Source of the DNA: Ruminococcus sp.
GTDB taxonomy: Bacteria > Bacillota > Clostridia > Oscillospirales > Acutalibacteraceae
NCBI GenBank assembly: GCA_004555265.1
Contig: SFIQ01000004.1
Span: 1-64,000, forward strand
Direction: 5' to 3'
DNA: 64,000 bases
The notes beneath the pieces were generated by a model. That model was not told where the DNA came from, did no database searches, and saw only the letters and a list, made by a program, of their open reading frames with translations. Below, in pieces: positions 1 to 8,891 of the stretch. How positions within the stretch are numbered: the stretch's first letter is position 1; every line of letters starts with the position of its first letter. The translations under genes and the position numbers were made by a program.

Positions 1-822
1 ACAGCATTAACATCAGTAACATTGCAGGAAAGCGTAACAAGTATTGAAAGTTATGCTTTCAGCGGTTGCACTTCGCTGACAAGCATCACCCTGCCGGACG
101 ATGTTGAAACCATTGAATACAATGCTTTTTACGGGTGTGTCAGTCTTACAAGTGTTATTGTACCTGCAAGTGTGGTGCGGATAGAAAATGATGTATTTGC
201 AAATACTGCACCGGTGACTATTTACGGCTACAACGATTCTTATGCGGAGACCTATGCACAGGAAAAAGGCTTTACCTTTATCCCGATAAACAATTTGACT
301 GAATCGAATTTCGGCGTTATTGTGACGGTAACAGGTGAGGACGCGAGTGCAACGAGTACGGTTTTACAGGTTGAAAAAGTTGCCGAAGAGGAACAGGGCG
401 TTACCTACAACATTACCTTACGCGACAACGGCAAAGAAATTCAACCAAAATGCGAAGTGTTCGTCAAAATCCCCGTGCCCGCCGGTATGGATGGCACGCA
501 GTGCAAAGTTTATCGTGAAGAAGCAAACGGGAAATTGACGGATATGCATGCGCAGTATCAAAATGGATATATGGTGTTCACCACCGACCATTTTAGCAAA
601 TATGTGGTGACAACGGAATCGTTAGGCGTTACCCCGGGCGACCTAAACGGTGACGAAAAAATCAACGCCGTGGACGCGCGCTGGGTGTTGCAGGCGGCAT
701 CGGGCGCACGCACATTTGACGCCACCCAAACCGCCGCGGCAGATGTCAACGGCGACGGCAAAGTGAACGCCGTGGACGCCCGCTGGATTTTGCAAGTTGC
801 CTCGGGCGCAAGAACACTGTAA
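1..822 (+). CDS. BspA-type leucine-rich-repeat protein with C-terminal dockerin (5' partial)
   Basis: The reading frame is open from base 1, so the N-terminus lies outside the window; 273 residues are visible. The first ~60 residues are BspA/LRR_5-type repeats with the recurring pattern of a hydrophobic strand, then AF-x-GC-x-SLTS. A middle region of about 110 residues has no motif I recognise. The last ~60 residues form a type I dockerin: two Ca-binding segments, DLNGDEKINAVDARW and DVNGDGKVNAVDARW, about 33 residues apart. Dockerins bind cohesins on scaffoldins, so this is likely a secreted protein displayed on a cellulosome-like or other cohesin scaffold. The LRR part could bind host or substrate. 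Family assignment is firm; the ligand is unknown. Confidence 0.9.
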   Translation, partial: TALTSVTLQESVTSIESYAFSGCTSLTSITLPDDVETIEYNAFYGCVSLTSVIVPASVVRIENDVFANTAPVTIYGYNDSYAETYAQEKGFTFIPINNLTESNFGVIVTVTGEDASATSTVLQVEKVAEEEQGVTYNITLRDNGKEIQPKCEVFVKIPVPAGMDGTQCKVYREEANGKLTDMHAQYQNGYMVFTTDHFSKYVVTTESLGVTPGDLNGDEKINAVDARWVLQAASGARTFDATQTAAADVNGDGKVNAVDARWILQVASGARTL

Positions 823-917
823 TTTGTATTTTGCCCACCTCTATACGGCGTTTGTGTGTCTTTTTTCGCAATCTCTGCTAACATTTTAAATATTTCCGCC
901 CGATTTGAAAAAAACAC

Positions 918-946
918 TTGCATTTTTACCCGTGATGTGTTAAAAT
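918..946 (+). promoter_or_regulatory. sigma-A promoter of rpmE
   Basis: TTGCAT (918-923), a 17-base spacer and TAAAAT (941-946) stand 43 bases upstream of the rpmE start codon. Confidence 0.7.
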
Positions 947-988
947 TGCTAACGCTGTTATAAAGGATACCGAAAGAGGTGAATGACA

Positions 989-1195
989 ATGAAAGAGGGA
1001 ATTCATCCCGAATACAAAACGACTACCGTAAAATGCGCCTGCGGCGCTGAGTTTGAAACCCGCTCCACCAAAGAAAACCTGCGTGTGGATATTTGCTCCA
1101 ACTGCCATCCGTTCTTCACCGGCAAACAGAAGTTGGTTGACACCGGCGGGCGTGTAGACCGTTTCAACAAGAGATTCAACATCAACGCAAAATAA
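989..1195 (+). CDS. rpmE: 50S ribosomal protein bL31
   Basis: A 68-residue protein of the usual bL31 length. It has the zinc-type cysteine set CACG near residue 17 and CSNC near residue 37, followed by HPF-TG and a basic RVDRFNKRF tail, all characteristic of the zinc-binding (C+) form of L31, which sits at the central protuberance of the large subunit. I chose ATG 989 because the Shine-Dalgarno AGAGGTG (975-981) is 7 bases away; the in-frame ATG at 983 is too close. The gene stands alone between its own promoter and terminator. Confidence 0.97.
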   Translation: MKEGIHPEYKTTTVKCACGAEFETRSTKENLRVDICSNCHPFFTGKQKLVDTGGRVDRFNKRFNINAK

Positions 1196-1207
1196 GTTTG
1201 CAAAGCA

Positions 1208-1238
1208 AAAAGCGGTACGGTTTGTGCCGCTTTTTTTG
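1208..1238 (+). terminator. Rho-independent terminator of rpmE
   Basis: Stem AGCGGTAC / GTGCCGCT (one G-U pair) with loop GGTT-type, followed by a run of seven T at 1231-1237. Confidence 0.85.
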
Positions 1239-1271
1239 TGCTTTTCAAATTTTGAAAAAGAGGTGCAGACT

Positions 1272-1889
1272 GTGGAGTATAAAACCGTCAAACATAGCGC
1301 AAGCGACGAATTCACCGAGAAACGCTCGCGGTTTATCGGCTATGTGCGCCCCGTGCAAACGGCAGAGGAGGCAACCGCGTTTGTCGCGGAAATCCAAAAA
1401 AAGCATTGGGACGCAAAACACAATGTCTATGCCTATATTCTGCGCGACGGCAATGTCAAGCGCTATTCCGACGACGGCGAGCCACAGGGCACGGCGGGCG
1501 TGCCGACCTTGGATGTGCTCGAAAAATCGGGCGTTACCGATGTTGCGGTGGTGGTGACGCGCTATTTCGGCGGGATACTGCTCGGCGGCGGGGGATTGGT
1601 GCGCGCCTATTCCCACGCGGCGCATTTGGCGCTTGCGGCGGGTGAAATCATCACCATGGGGCTTTGCTCCGTTTTAACCGTAGAAGCGGAGTACCCGTTT
1701 TATGCAAAACTTTTACCGTTCCTCGAAAAAACCGCGGCAAAAATTTTAGATACCGATTTTTCCGAAAAAGTGCGTATTACGCTCAGCTTGGACAGTACTT
1801 TAGAAGCGGATTTTTGCAATAAAATCTTTGATTTTTCGGGCGGTCAGCTGATGCCGCAAAAAATCGGCGAGAAATTTGCCGAAAAATAA
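1272..1889 (+). CDS. yigZ: YigZ/IMPACT family protein
   Basis: A 205-residue protein of the YigZ (UPF0029/IMPACT) family. The signature DDGEPQGTAG lies at residues 67-76, followed by TRYFGGILLGGGGLVRAYS at about 96-114; a C-terminal ferredoxin-like domain (DUF1949 type) follows. In eukaryotes IMPACT modulates the Gcn2 kinase; the bacterial role is poorly defined and may concern translation. The GTG start at 1272 follows AAAGAGGTG (1257-1265) at good spacing; an upstream in-frame TTG at 1224 overlaps the rpmE terminator and is unlikely. No clear promoter is seen, so expression may come partly from readthrough. Confidence 0.93.
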   Translation: MEYKTVKHSASDEFTEKRSRFIGYVRPVQTAEEATAFVAEIQKKHWDAKHNVYAYILRDGNVKRYSDDGEPQGTAGVPTLDVLEKSGVTDVAVVVTRYFGGILLGGGGLVRAYSHAAHLALAAGEIITMGLCSVLTVEAEYPFYAKLLPFLEKTAAKILDTDFSEKVRITLSLDSTLEADFCNKIFDFSGGQLMPQKIGEKFAEK

Positions 1890-1938
1890 AGGGAAACCCG
1901 TTTTTTTTGCGTATAAATAGATAAAGGCGGTGAAAACA

Positions 1939-2952
1939 GTGGGCGAAAGTGTACGCGAAATCACTATGAAAATCGAAAAAGAAACGCTTTCTCCTTTGGC
2001 ATGTTTGTCTGAAAATACAAAAGGCAGAGAACGCCCCGAAACGGAGTGCGATTTGCGCACGCCCTTTCAGCGCGACCGCGACCGCATTTTGCACTGCAAT
2101 GCATTTCGCCGCTTAAAACACAAAACACAGGTGTTTTTGTCGCCCGAAGGCGACCATTACCGCACACGCTTAACGCACACCTTGGAAGTGTCACAGATTG
2201 CGCGCACCATTGCGCGTTCCATGCGTTTGAATGAGGATTTAACCGAAGCGATTGCCCTTGGGCACGATTTGGGGCATACGCCCTTCGGCCACGCGGGCGA
2301 GCGTGCACTTGACGAGGTGTTCCCCGGCGGTTTTCGTCATTATGCCCAAAGCCTGCGCGTGGTGGACAAGCTCGAAAAAGGCGGCAAGGGTTTAAATCTT
2401 ACTTATGAGGTGCGCGACGGTATTGTTTGCCACACCTGCGGCAAAGAGGCGGATACCTTGGAGGGCAGAATTGTCAAACTGGCGGACAAAATTGCCTATC
2501 TCAACCACGATATTGACGATGCGGTGCGTGCGGGGGTAATGCGCGAAACCGATATTCCTTTGGATGTCCGCGAAACCTTGGGCGACACGAAATCCAAACG
2601 GATTGACACGCTTGTGCGGTCTGCGATTGCAAACAGCACACAGGATATTACACTTTCGCTTGAAGTTGCCGAGGCGTTTTCGGAACTCAACCGCTTTATG
2701 TTCAAAAGCGTCTACACCAATCCCGTTTGCAAAGGGGAGGAGAGTAAGGCGGAAACGCTCATTAAAAGCCTGTATGGCTATTACGCCGAGCACCCCAACG
2801 AATTGCCGTCCTCATTTTGGCAGACGGTCATTTCCGAGGGCGCCGAGCGCGCCGCGTGCGACTATGTCACGGGTATGTCCGACAGTTATGTGTTAAGTGT
2901 GTATCATCGGATTTTTATTCCGAAAGCCTGGATTGAAAAAGGCTTATATTAA
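1939..2952 (+). CDS. dgt: dGTPase-like HD-domain triphosphohydrolase
   Basis: A protein of about 337 residues in the dNTP triphosphohydrolase family, which splits (d)NTPs into nucleoside and tripolyphosphate and so adjusts dNTP pools. HD-domain metal ligands are visible: H in RTRLTHTLE (about residue 80), the HD pair in GHDLGHTPFGH (about 109-118), and a later D in NHDIDDA. The shorter subfamily, also called dGTPase-like, commonly precedes dnaG and rpoD in clostridia, as here. GTG 1939 is preferred over GTG 1930 because AAAGGCGG (1923-1930) would overlap the latter. Exact substrate preference cannot be read from sequence. Confidence 0.93.
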   Translation: MGESVREITMKIEKETLSPLACLSENTKGRERPETECDLRTPFQRDRDRILHCNAFRRLKHKTQVFLSPEGDHYRTRLTHTLEVSQIARTIARSMRLNEDLTEAIALGHDLGHTPFGHAGERALDEVFPGGFRHYAQSLRVVDKLEKGGKGLNLTYEVRDGIVCHTCGKEADTLEGRIVKLADKIAYLNHDIDDAVRAGVMRETDIPLDVRETLGDTKSKRIDTLVRSAIANSTQDITLSLEVAEAFSELNRFMFKSVYTNPVCKGEESKAETLIKSLYGYYAEHPNELPSSFWQTVISEGAERAACDYVTGMSDSYVLSVYHRIFIPKAWIEKGLY

Positions 2953-2987
2953 GATGCTTGCCGTTTTGAAAAGTGAGGTGACCTCGG

Positions 2988-4751
2988 TTGGCGTTTGATG
3001 AAGCTTTTTTGCAGGAACTGCGTTCCCGCGCCGATATTGAAAGCACGATTTCGCCGTATGTAACCTTAAAGCGCCGCGGTCGTCTTTTAACGGGGCTGTG
3101 TCCCTTTCACAACGAAAAAACACCGTCCTTTACCGTTTATCCCGAAACGCAATCCTATTATTGTTTCGGTTGCGGTAACGGCGGCGATGCGGTTACATTT
3201 ATTAAGAACATTGAAAATTTAGATTATGTTGAGGCGGTGCGCTATCTTGCCGACAAGGTCGGGCTTGCCGTCCCGCAGGACAATTTCAGTTCCGATTTAT
3301 ACGAAAAACGCCGCCGTATGTATGAGGCAAACCGTTTGGCGGCACGCTTTTTCCATACCGTTTTATATAGCGAGGCGGGCGCGCAGGGCTTGCAGTATTT
3401 ACATGACCGCGGGCTTACGGATGCGACCATTCGCAAATTCGGCTTAGGCTATGCGCCCAAAAGCTGGGATGCGCTTCGCAACTATATGCATACGCAAGGC
3501 TTTACGGATTTGGAGCTGTACGAAGCAAATCTCTTGCGTATGCGCGTGAAAAATGAGAAAAAACATTACTACGACGCCTTTGTTGAGCGCGTGATGTTTC
3601 CTGTGATTGATTTGCGCGGCAATGTGTTGGCGTTCAGCGGCAGAGCCGTCACGGCTGACGCCCAGCGGAAATATGTCAATACGAGCGATACGTTAATCTA
3701 TAAAAAGGGCGAAAACATCTTCGCTTTGAATTTTGCCAAAAAGAGCAATACCGACGCGCTGATTTTGTGCGAGGGGAATATGGATGTGATTTCCCTGCAT
3801 CAGGCGGGCTTTGACAATGCCGTGGCGGGCTTGGGTACGGCGCTTACCGAACAGCAAGCCGCCCTTTTGGCTCGGTATGCAAGCGAAATTTACCTTTGCT
3901 ACGATAATGACGAAGCAGGGCAAAAGGCGGCGCGTAAGGCGCTCGCGCTGTTTTCCAAAACCACCTTGCGCGTAAAAGTCATTCGTATGCAAGGCGGCAA
4001 GGACCCCGATGAAATCATTAAAACATTCGGCGCCGAGCGCTTTAAGTCTCTGTTAGAGGGCGCGGCGAACGATGTGGAATATCGCCTTTTGCGTGCGCGT
4101 GACGGATTAGATGTTTCCACGCCCGACGGAAAATCCCGTTTCTTAGAGGCGGCTTGTGCGATTTTGGCAACGCTGAAAAATCCCACGCAACTTGATATTT
4201 ATGCCACACGCCTTTGTGAAGAACTCGGCGTGGCTAAAGATGCCATTATTTTGCAAACCAAACAGGTGTATCGTCGCAGTGCGCACCAACGGCAAAGTCG
4301 TGTTTTGCGGTCGGCGCAGGAAAATGCGCGTACCGCCGAAAAGACGGTGAATACAGCAAATCCCGAGCGTGAAAAGCATTTGCGTGCCGCAAAAGCGGAG
4401 GAAATGCTGTGTGCATCGCTGATACACAATCCCGAATTTTACAAAATCTTGCAATCGGAAATTTCACCTGACGATTTTGTCACCGCGTTTAATCGCCGCG
4501 TGTTTCAAAGCATTGTTTCGAGCATTGAACGGGGTGTGGATTTTTCGCCGTCCGTTTGGAACGGGGCGTTTCGCGGGGAGGAATTGGGCGCGGTTGCGCA
4601 CATTCAAACTTTGATTCCGCAGCTCGCCGATACACTTTCGGAATGCCGCGATTGCATAAAAGTCCTTGCGGAGGAAAAAAATAAGGCTGAGCGCGCTTCG
4701 CCTGCCGAGCTTTCCGACGACGACTTTTTAAAATTGTTTCAAAATTTGTAA
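2988..4751 (+). CDS. dnaG: DNA primase
   Basis: A 587-residue primase that makes RNA primers at the replication fork. The N-terminal zinc-binding domain has the CHC2 set C38-x2-H41 and C59-x2-C62 (CPFH ... CFGC). The TOPRIM domain begins near residue 256 with LILCEGNMD (catalytic Glu near 261) and carries the metal-binding CYDNDEAG near 303-310. The C-terminal ~120 residues resemble the DnaB-helicase-binding domain. TTG start at 2988 follows GTGAGGTGA. The gene precedes rpoD by 29 bases, the classic macromolecular-synthesis operon pair; rpsU is not adjacent and dgt takes the upstream place. Confidence 0.98.
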   Translation: MAFDEAFLQELRSRADIESTISPYVTLKRRGRLLTGLCPFHNEKTPSFTVYPETQSYYCFGCGNGGDAVTFIKNIENLDYVEAVRYLADKVGLAVPQDNFSSDLYEKRRRMYEANRLAARFFHTVLYSEAGAQGLQYLHDRGLTDATIRKFGLGYAPKSWDALRNYMHTQGFTDLELYEANLLRMRVKNEKKHYYDAFVERVMFPVIDLRGNVLAFSGRAVTADAQRKYVNTSDTLIYKKGENIFALNFAKKSNTDALILCEGNMDVISLHQAGFDNAVAGLGTALTEQQAALLARYASEIYLCYDNDEAGQKAARKALALFSKTTLRVKVIRMQGGKDPDEIIKTFGAERFKSLLEGAANDVEYRLLRARDGLDVSTPDGKSRFLEAACAILATLKNPTQLDIYATRLCEELGVAKDAIILQTKQVYRRSAHQRQSRVLRSAQENARTAEKTVNTANPEREKHLRAAKAEEMLCASLIHNPEFYKILQSEISPDDFVTAFNRRVFQSIVSSIERGVDFSPSVWNGAFRGEELGAVAHIQTLIPQLADTLSECRDCIKVLAEEKNKAERASPAELSDDDFLKLFQNL

Positions 4752-4780
4752 ATATTTTACATATGTGTGAAGGAGATACT

Positions 4781-5878
4781 ATGGAAAATACGGACAAGAA
4801 AAGTTCTGTTGCGGCGCTTTTGGAAAAAGGCAAAGCAGCAGGCAAACTGACCACCCAGGAAATCGATACCGTTATCCTTGAAATGGATTTCGATATGGAT
4901 GAGCTGGACAAACTGTACGAAACCATTGAACAGCAAAATATTGAAATTATCGATGATATGAGCGATGCTTTGCTTGAAGATTTGGATTTCGATTCGGAAT
5001 TGCCGAAAGGGCAGGAGGCGGCCGCCGCGCAGGCGGACAACCGCAACGCGGCAATGGATGACCCCGTGAAGGTGTATTTGAAAGAAATCGGTCGCGTGCC
5101 GCTGTTGACGCCCGAGGAGGAAATTGAGCTTGCCATTCGTATCGGCAACGACGACCAACAGGCAAAACAACGCTTGGCAGAAGCAAATCTTCGTTTGGTT
5201 GTCAGCATTGCAAAACGCTATGTCGGTCGCGGTATGCAGTTCCTTGATTTAATTCAAGAGGGAAATTTGGGGCTTATCAAAGCGGTGGACAAGTTTGATT
5301 ACACCAAAGGTTTTAAGTTTTCCACTTATGCCACTTGGTGGATTCGGCAGGCGATTACCCGCGCGATTGCCGACCAAGCGCGCACCATTCGTATCCCCGT
5401 GCATATGGTGGAAACGATTAACAAGGTGAAAAAGACCAACAGCCAACTGCTCCATAAAAACGGGCGCGACCCGACGGCGGAGGAAATCGCCGAGGTGCTC
5501 GATATGCCTGTGGAAAAGGTGCGCGAAATTCAGCGTGTTTCCCAAGAACCCGTGTCCTTGGAAACCCCCATCGGCGAGGAAGAGGACAGCCACTTGGGCG
5601 ACTTTATTCCCGATAACGATGCGTTAGCGCCCGCCGACGCCGCGTCTATGATGTTGTTGAAAGAACAGTTGAATGAGGTATTAAAGACCTTGACCATGCG
5701 CGAGGCGAAGGTCCTGTCTCTGCGTTTCGGCTTGGAGGACGGTCACCCCCGTACCTTGGAGGAGGTCGGCAGTGAATTCGGTGTCACGCGTGAGCGTATT
5801 CGCCAAATCGAGGCAAAGGCGCTTCGCAAATTGCGCCACCCCAGCCGCAGTAAAAAATTAAAGGATTTCTTGGATTAA
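4781..5878 (+). CDS. rpoD: RNA polymerase primary sigma factor (sigma-A / RpoD)
   Basis: A 365-residue primary sigma factor of typical Firmicutes length. Region 1.1 (ALLEKGKAAGKLTTQEI) is at the start, region 1.2 (DPVKVYLKEIGRVPLL) near residue 88, region 2 with FDYTKGFKFSTYATWWIRQA near 175-195, and region 4.2 with TLEEVGSEFGVTRERIRQIE near the C-terminus. It recognises -35 TTGACA / -10 TATAAT promoters, which matches the many such promoters found in this window. ATG 4781 follows AAGGAGATACT; an in-frame ATG at 4763 has no ribosome binding site. It ends the dgt-dnaG-rpoD operon. Confidence 0.98.
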   Translation: MENTDKKSSVAALLEKGKAAGKLTTQEIDTVILEMDFDMDELDKLYETIEQQNIEIIDDMSDALLEDLDFDSELPKGQEAAAAQADNRNAAMDDPVKVYLKEIGRVPLLTPEEEIELAIRIGNDDQQAKQRLAEANLRLVVSIAKRYVGRGMQFLDLIQEGNLGLIKAVDKFDYTKGFKFSTYATWWIRQAITRAIADQARTIRIPVHMVETINKVKKTNSQLLHKNGRDPTAEEIAEVLDMPVEKVREIQRVSQEPVSLETPIGEEEDSHLGDFIPDNDALAPADAASMMLLKEQLNEVLKTLTMREAKVLSLRFGLEDGHPRTLEEVGSEFGVTRERIRQIEAKALRKLRHPSRSKKLKDFLD

Positions 5879-5889
5879 AAACTTTGCTC

Positions 5890-5922
5890 GGCAGTCGCAT
5901 TTCCTGCGACTGCCGCTTTTTC
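5890..5922 (+). terminator. Rho-independent terminator of the dnaG-rpoD operon
   Basis: Perfect 10-bp stem GGCAGTCGCA / TGCGACTGCC with loop TTTCC, followed by GCTTTTTC. Confidence 0.93.
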
Positions 5923-6008
5923 TTGTCAAGCCCCTTTTTTAAAATCGGCAATGCTTACAAATTTTTATTTCGCTTTTTGTGCATTTCATACGGTAAATGC
6001 GTTCCGAA

Positions 6009-6070
6009 TCACTATATATGGCGTTTTCATAGTAAAAAAACGAAAAAAATCCCCATATCTTGTATTTTTC
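6009..6070 (+). promoter_or_regulatory. Putative tandem NrdR boxes upstream of nrdD
   Basis: Compared with the NrdR consensus ACACWATATATWGTGT, the 16-mer at 6009-6024 (TCACTATATATGGCGT) matches at 13 positions and the one at 6050-6065 (TCCCCATATCTTGTAT) at 11. Their centres are 41 bases apart, close to four helical turns, as expected for cooperative NrdR binding. They sit just upstream of the nrdD promoter. The second site is weak; nrdR itself is not in the window. Confidence 0.55.
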
Positions 6071-6073
6071 CTC

Positions 6074-6102
6074 TTGCATTTTACCACAAGATGTAGTAGA
6101 AT
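6074..6102 (+). promoter_or_regulatory. sigma-A promoter of nrdD-nrdG
   Basis: TTGCAT (6074-6079), 17-base spacer, TAGAAT (6097-6102), 47 bases before the nrdD start codon. Confidence 0.7.
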
Positions 6103-6149
6103 GATGTGGCACTGAAAAAAACATCTTGTGAAAGACGGAGAGAAAACAT

Positions 6150-8333
6150 ATGAAAATTATCAAACGAAACGGGTCGGAAGAAACCTTCGACCGGCAAAAA
6201 ATCAAAAACGCGATTGCCAAGGCGAATGACGAAACCGACGGCAAAAAGGAACTGACCGACCGCCAAATCGATTACATATCTTTGGTGATTGAGGACTATA
6301 TCAACGAAATCGGCAGAGCCTTAACCGTCGAAGAAGTACAGGAATTGGTAGAAACCCACATCATTTTGCAGGGTGCGCCCGAAACGGCAAAGCGGTACAT
6401 TCGCTATCGCTTCACCCGTAACTTGGCGCGTGTTGCCAACACCACCGACAATCAAATCCTGTCGCTGATTGAGTGCAACAACGAGGAAGTCAAGCAGGAA
6501 AACTCCAATAAAAACCCGACGGTCAATTCCGTTCAGCGCGACTATATGGCGGGTGAGGTCAGCAAAGACTTAACCAAGCGTATTTTGTTGCCCGAAGATA
6601 TTGTCAAAGCGCATGAAGAGGGTATCATCCACTTCCATGACGCCGACTATTTTGCACAGCATATGCACAACTGCGATTTGGTCAATTTGGAAGATATGCT
6701 CCAAAACGGTACGGTTATTTCCGACACCATGATTGAAAAACCGCATTCGTTCTCGACGGCGTGCAATATCGCGACGCAGATTATCGCACAGGTCGCGTCT
6801 AACCAGTACGGCGGGCAGTCCATTTCCTTAACGCATTTGGCGCCGTTCGTGCAGATTTCGCGTGAGAAAATCCGCCGCGAACTGACCGAGGAAATGCAGA
6901 ACTTCGGCATTGAAGCCACGCCCGAACAGGTGGACAAATTGGTCGAAAAACGCGTCCGCGAAGAAATCAAACGCGGCGTGCAGACCATTCAGTATCAGGT
7001 CGTCACGCTGCTCACCACCAACGGGCAAGCGCCGTTTGTCACCGTGTTTATGTACTTGAACGAGGCGAAAAACGAGCAGGAAAAGAAAGACCTTGCCATT
7101 ATCATCGAAGAAGTCTTGCGCCAGCGCATCATCGGCACCAAGAACGAAGTCGGCGTGTGGGTAACGCCCGCGTTCCCGAAACTGATTTATGTTTTGGAAG
7201 AGGACAACATTCGCGAGGATTCCGAATATTGGTATTTGACCGAACTTGCGGCAAAGTGCACCGCAAAGCGTATGGTGCCCGATTATATTTCCGAAAAAAT
7301 TATGCTACAGTTAAAAGTAGACGATAACGGCAACGGCAACTGCTATACCTGTATGGGCTGTCGCAGTTTCTTAACGCCGTATGTCGATGAAAACGGCAAA
7401 CCGAAGTATTACGGGCGTTTCAATCAGGGCGTTGTCACCATCAATTTGGTGGATGTCGCTTGCACGGCGTGTCGCGAAACCAGAGATGAAAAGAAATTCT
7501 GGGAAGTCTTAAACGAGCGTTTGGAACTCTGCCACAGAGCACTCCAATGCCGTCACAACCGGTTGGAAGGCACGCTGTCCGACGCGGCGCCGATTTTGTG
7601 GCAGTACGGTGCGCTTGCCCGCCTGAAAAAAGGCGAAACCATTGATAAATTACTGCACGGCGGCTATTCTACGCTGTCACTTGGCTACGCAGGGCTTTGG
7701 GAATGCGTTTATGAAGTCACCGGCAAGAAACTCACCGAGCCCGAAGGCGAGGCGTTTGGGCTTCGCGTGATGCAGGCGCTCAACGACGCTTGCTTAAAAT
7801 GGAGAAACGCGGAAAATATCCACTATTCTCTCTACGGCACGCCGTTGGAATCCACCACCTATAAATTCGCGAAGTGCCTGCAAAAACGCTTCGGGGTTAT
7901 CGAGGGCGTGACAGACAGAAACTATATCACAAACTCCTACCATGTCCATGTAACCGAGCCGATTGACGCATTTGAGAAATTGGCGCTCGAATCCAAATTC
8001 CAAGCCCTTTCGCCCGGCGGCGCGATTTCCTATGTCGAAGTGCCGAATATGCAGCAAAATATCCCTGCGGTGCTGGAAGTGATTAAGTTCATTTATGACA
8101 ACATTATGTATGCCGAACTCAACACCAAGAGCGACTATTGCCAAGTCTGCGGCTACGACGGCGAAATCCAGATTGTCGAAGAGGACGGGAAACTCGTTTG
8201 GGAGTGCCCCAATTGCCATAACCGCGACCAAGACAAAATGAATGTTGCGCGCCGTACCTGCGGCTATATCGGTTCGCAGTTCTGGAATCAGGGCAGAACG
8301 CAGGAGATTAAAGAAAGAGTGTTGCATCTGTAA
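6150..8333 (+). CDS. nrdD: Anaerobic ribonucleoside-triphosphate reductase (class III)
   Basis: A 727-residue glycyl-radical enzyme that reduces ribonucleoside triphosphates to dNTPs without oxygen. Residues 1 to ~92 are an ATP-cone allosteric domain. The C-terminus has the zinc-site pair CQVC (about 664) and CPNC (about 687) and the glycyl-radical loop RTCGYIG with the radical Gly near residue 705. It is activated by NrdG, encoded immediately downstream with a one-base overlap. The strong promoter and NrdR-like boxes upstream suggest control by NrdR according to dNTP/ATP level. No aerobic reductase is seen nearby, which fits a strict anaerobe. Confidence 0.98.
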   Translation: MKIIKRNGSEETFDRQKIKNAIAKANDETDGKKELTDRQIDYISLVIEDYINEIGRALTVEEVQELVETHIILQGAPETAKRYIRYRFTRNLARVANTTDNQILSLIECNNEEVKQENSNKNPTVNSVQRDYMAGEVSKDLTKRILLPEDIVKAHEEGIIHFHDADYFAQHMHNCDLVNLEDMLQNGTVISDTMIEKPHSFSTACNIATQIIAQVASNQYGGQSISLTHLAPFVQISREKIRRELTEEMQNFGIEATPEQVDKLVEKRVREEIKRGVQTIQYQVVTLLTTNGQAPFVTVFMYLNEAKNEQEKKDLAIIIEEVLRQRIIGTKNEVGVWVTPAFPKLIYVLEEDNIREDSEYWYLTELAAKCTAKRMVPDYISEKIMLQLKVDDNGNGNCYTCMGCRSFLTPYVDENGKPKYYGRFNQGVVTINLVDVACTACRETRDEKKFWEVLNERLELCHRALQCRHNRLEGTLSDAAPILWQYGALARLKKGETIDKLLHGGYSTLSLGYAGLWECVYEVTGKKLTEPEGEAFGLRVMQALNDACLKWRNAENIHYSLYGTPLESTTYKFAKCLQKRFGVIEGVTDRNYITNSYHVHVTEPIDAFEKLALESKFQALSPGGAISYVEVPNMQQNIPAVLEVIKFIYDNIMYAELNTKSDYCQVCGYDGEIQIVEEDGKLVWECPNCHNRDQDKMNVARRTCGYIGSQFWNQGRTQEIKERVLHL

Positions 8334-8869
8334 TGCGATACGGAGCTATCAAAAAACGGGATATTGCCAACGGCATCGGTGTACGCGTTGTGCTGTTTGT
8401 TTCGGGCTGTACGCACCATTGCAAAGGCTGTTTTCAGCCCGAAACGTGGGATTTTCAGTACGGGCAGGACTATACCGCCGAAACGGAAAATGAAATTATG
8501 GAGGCGTTGCGTCCCGATTTCATTGACGGGCTGACTTTGCTCGGCGGGGAGCCGTTTGAGCCGCAAAATCAGGCGGAGCTTGTCAAACTCTTACGCCGTG
8601 TGCGCCGTGAATTGCCGCAAAAAACGGTTTGGGCGTTTTCCGGCTATACTTATGAGGAACTTACAGGCGAAAGCCGTGCGCGCTGCCAAGTGACGGATGA
8701 AATGCTGTCGCTTGTCGATGTGCTCGTGGACGGCGAATTTGTCGAGGCAAAACGCAATATTTCCCTGCAATTCCGCGGCAGTGAAAATCAGCGGCTCATC
8801 GATGTGCCGAAAACGCGCGAAAGCGGCGAAATTTCTTGGTGGCAAGCGCCCTCGGCGCAAAAAGCATAA
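8333..8869 (+). CDS. nrdG: Anaerobic ribonucleotide reductase activating protein (radical SAM)
   Basis: A 178-residue radical SAM activase. C26-x3-C30-x2-C33 (CTHHCKGC) binds the [4Fe-4S] cluster, and LGGEPF near residue 75 is the SAM-contacting motif. It creates the glycyl radical on NrdD. The ATG overlaps the nrdD stop codon (TAATG), so the two are translationally coupled and made in fixed proportion. Confidence 0.97.
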   Translation: MRYGAIKKRDIANGIGVRVVLFVSGCTHHCKGCFQPETWDFQYGQDYTAETENEIMEALRPDFIDGLTLLGGEPFEPQNQAELVKLLRRVRRELPQKTVWAFSGYTYEELTGESRARCQVTDEMLSLVDVLVDGEFVEAKRNISLQFRGSENQRLIDVPKTRESGEISWWQAPSAQKA

Positions 8870-8891
8870 AACGGATTTTGGGAGTGTACAT

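Noticed and set aside
926..1315. Antisense open frames over rpmE and yigZ
   Set aside because: They are shadows of conserved genes on the other strand with no ribosome binding site or family match; the same applies to other antisense frames in the window.
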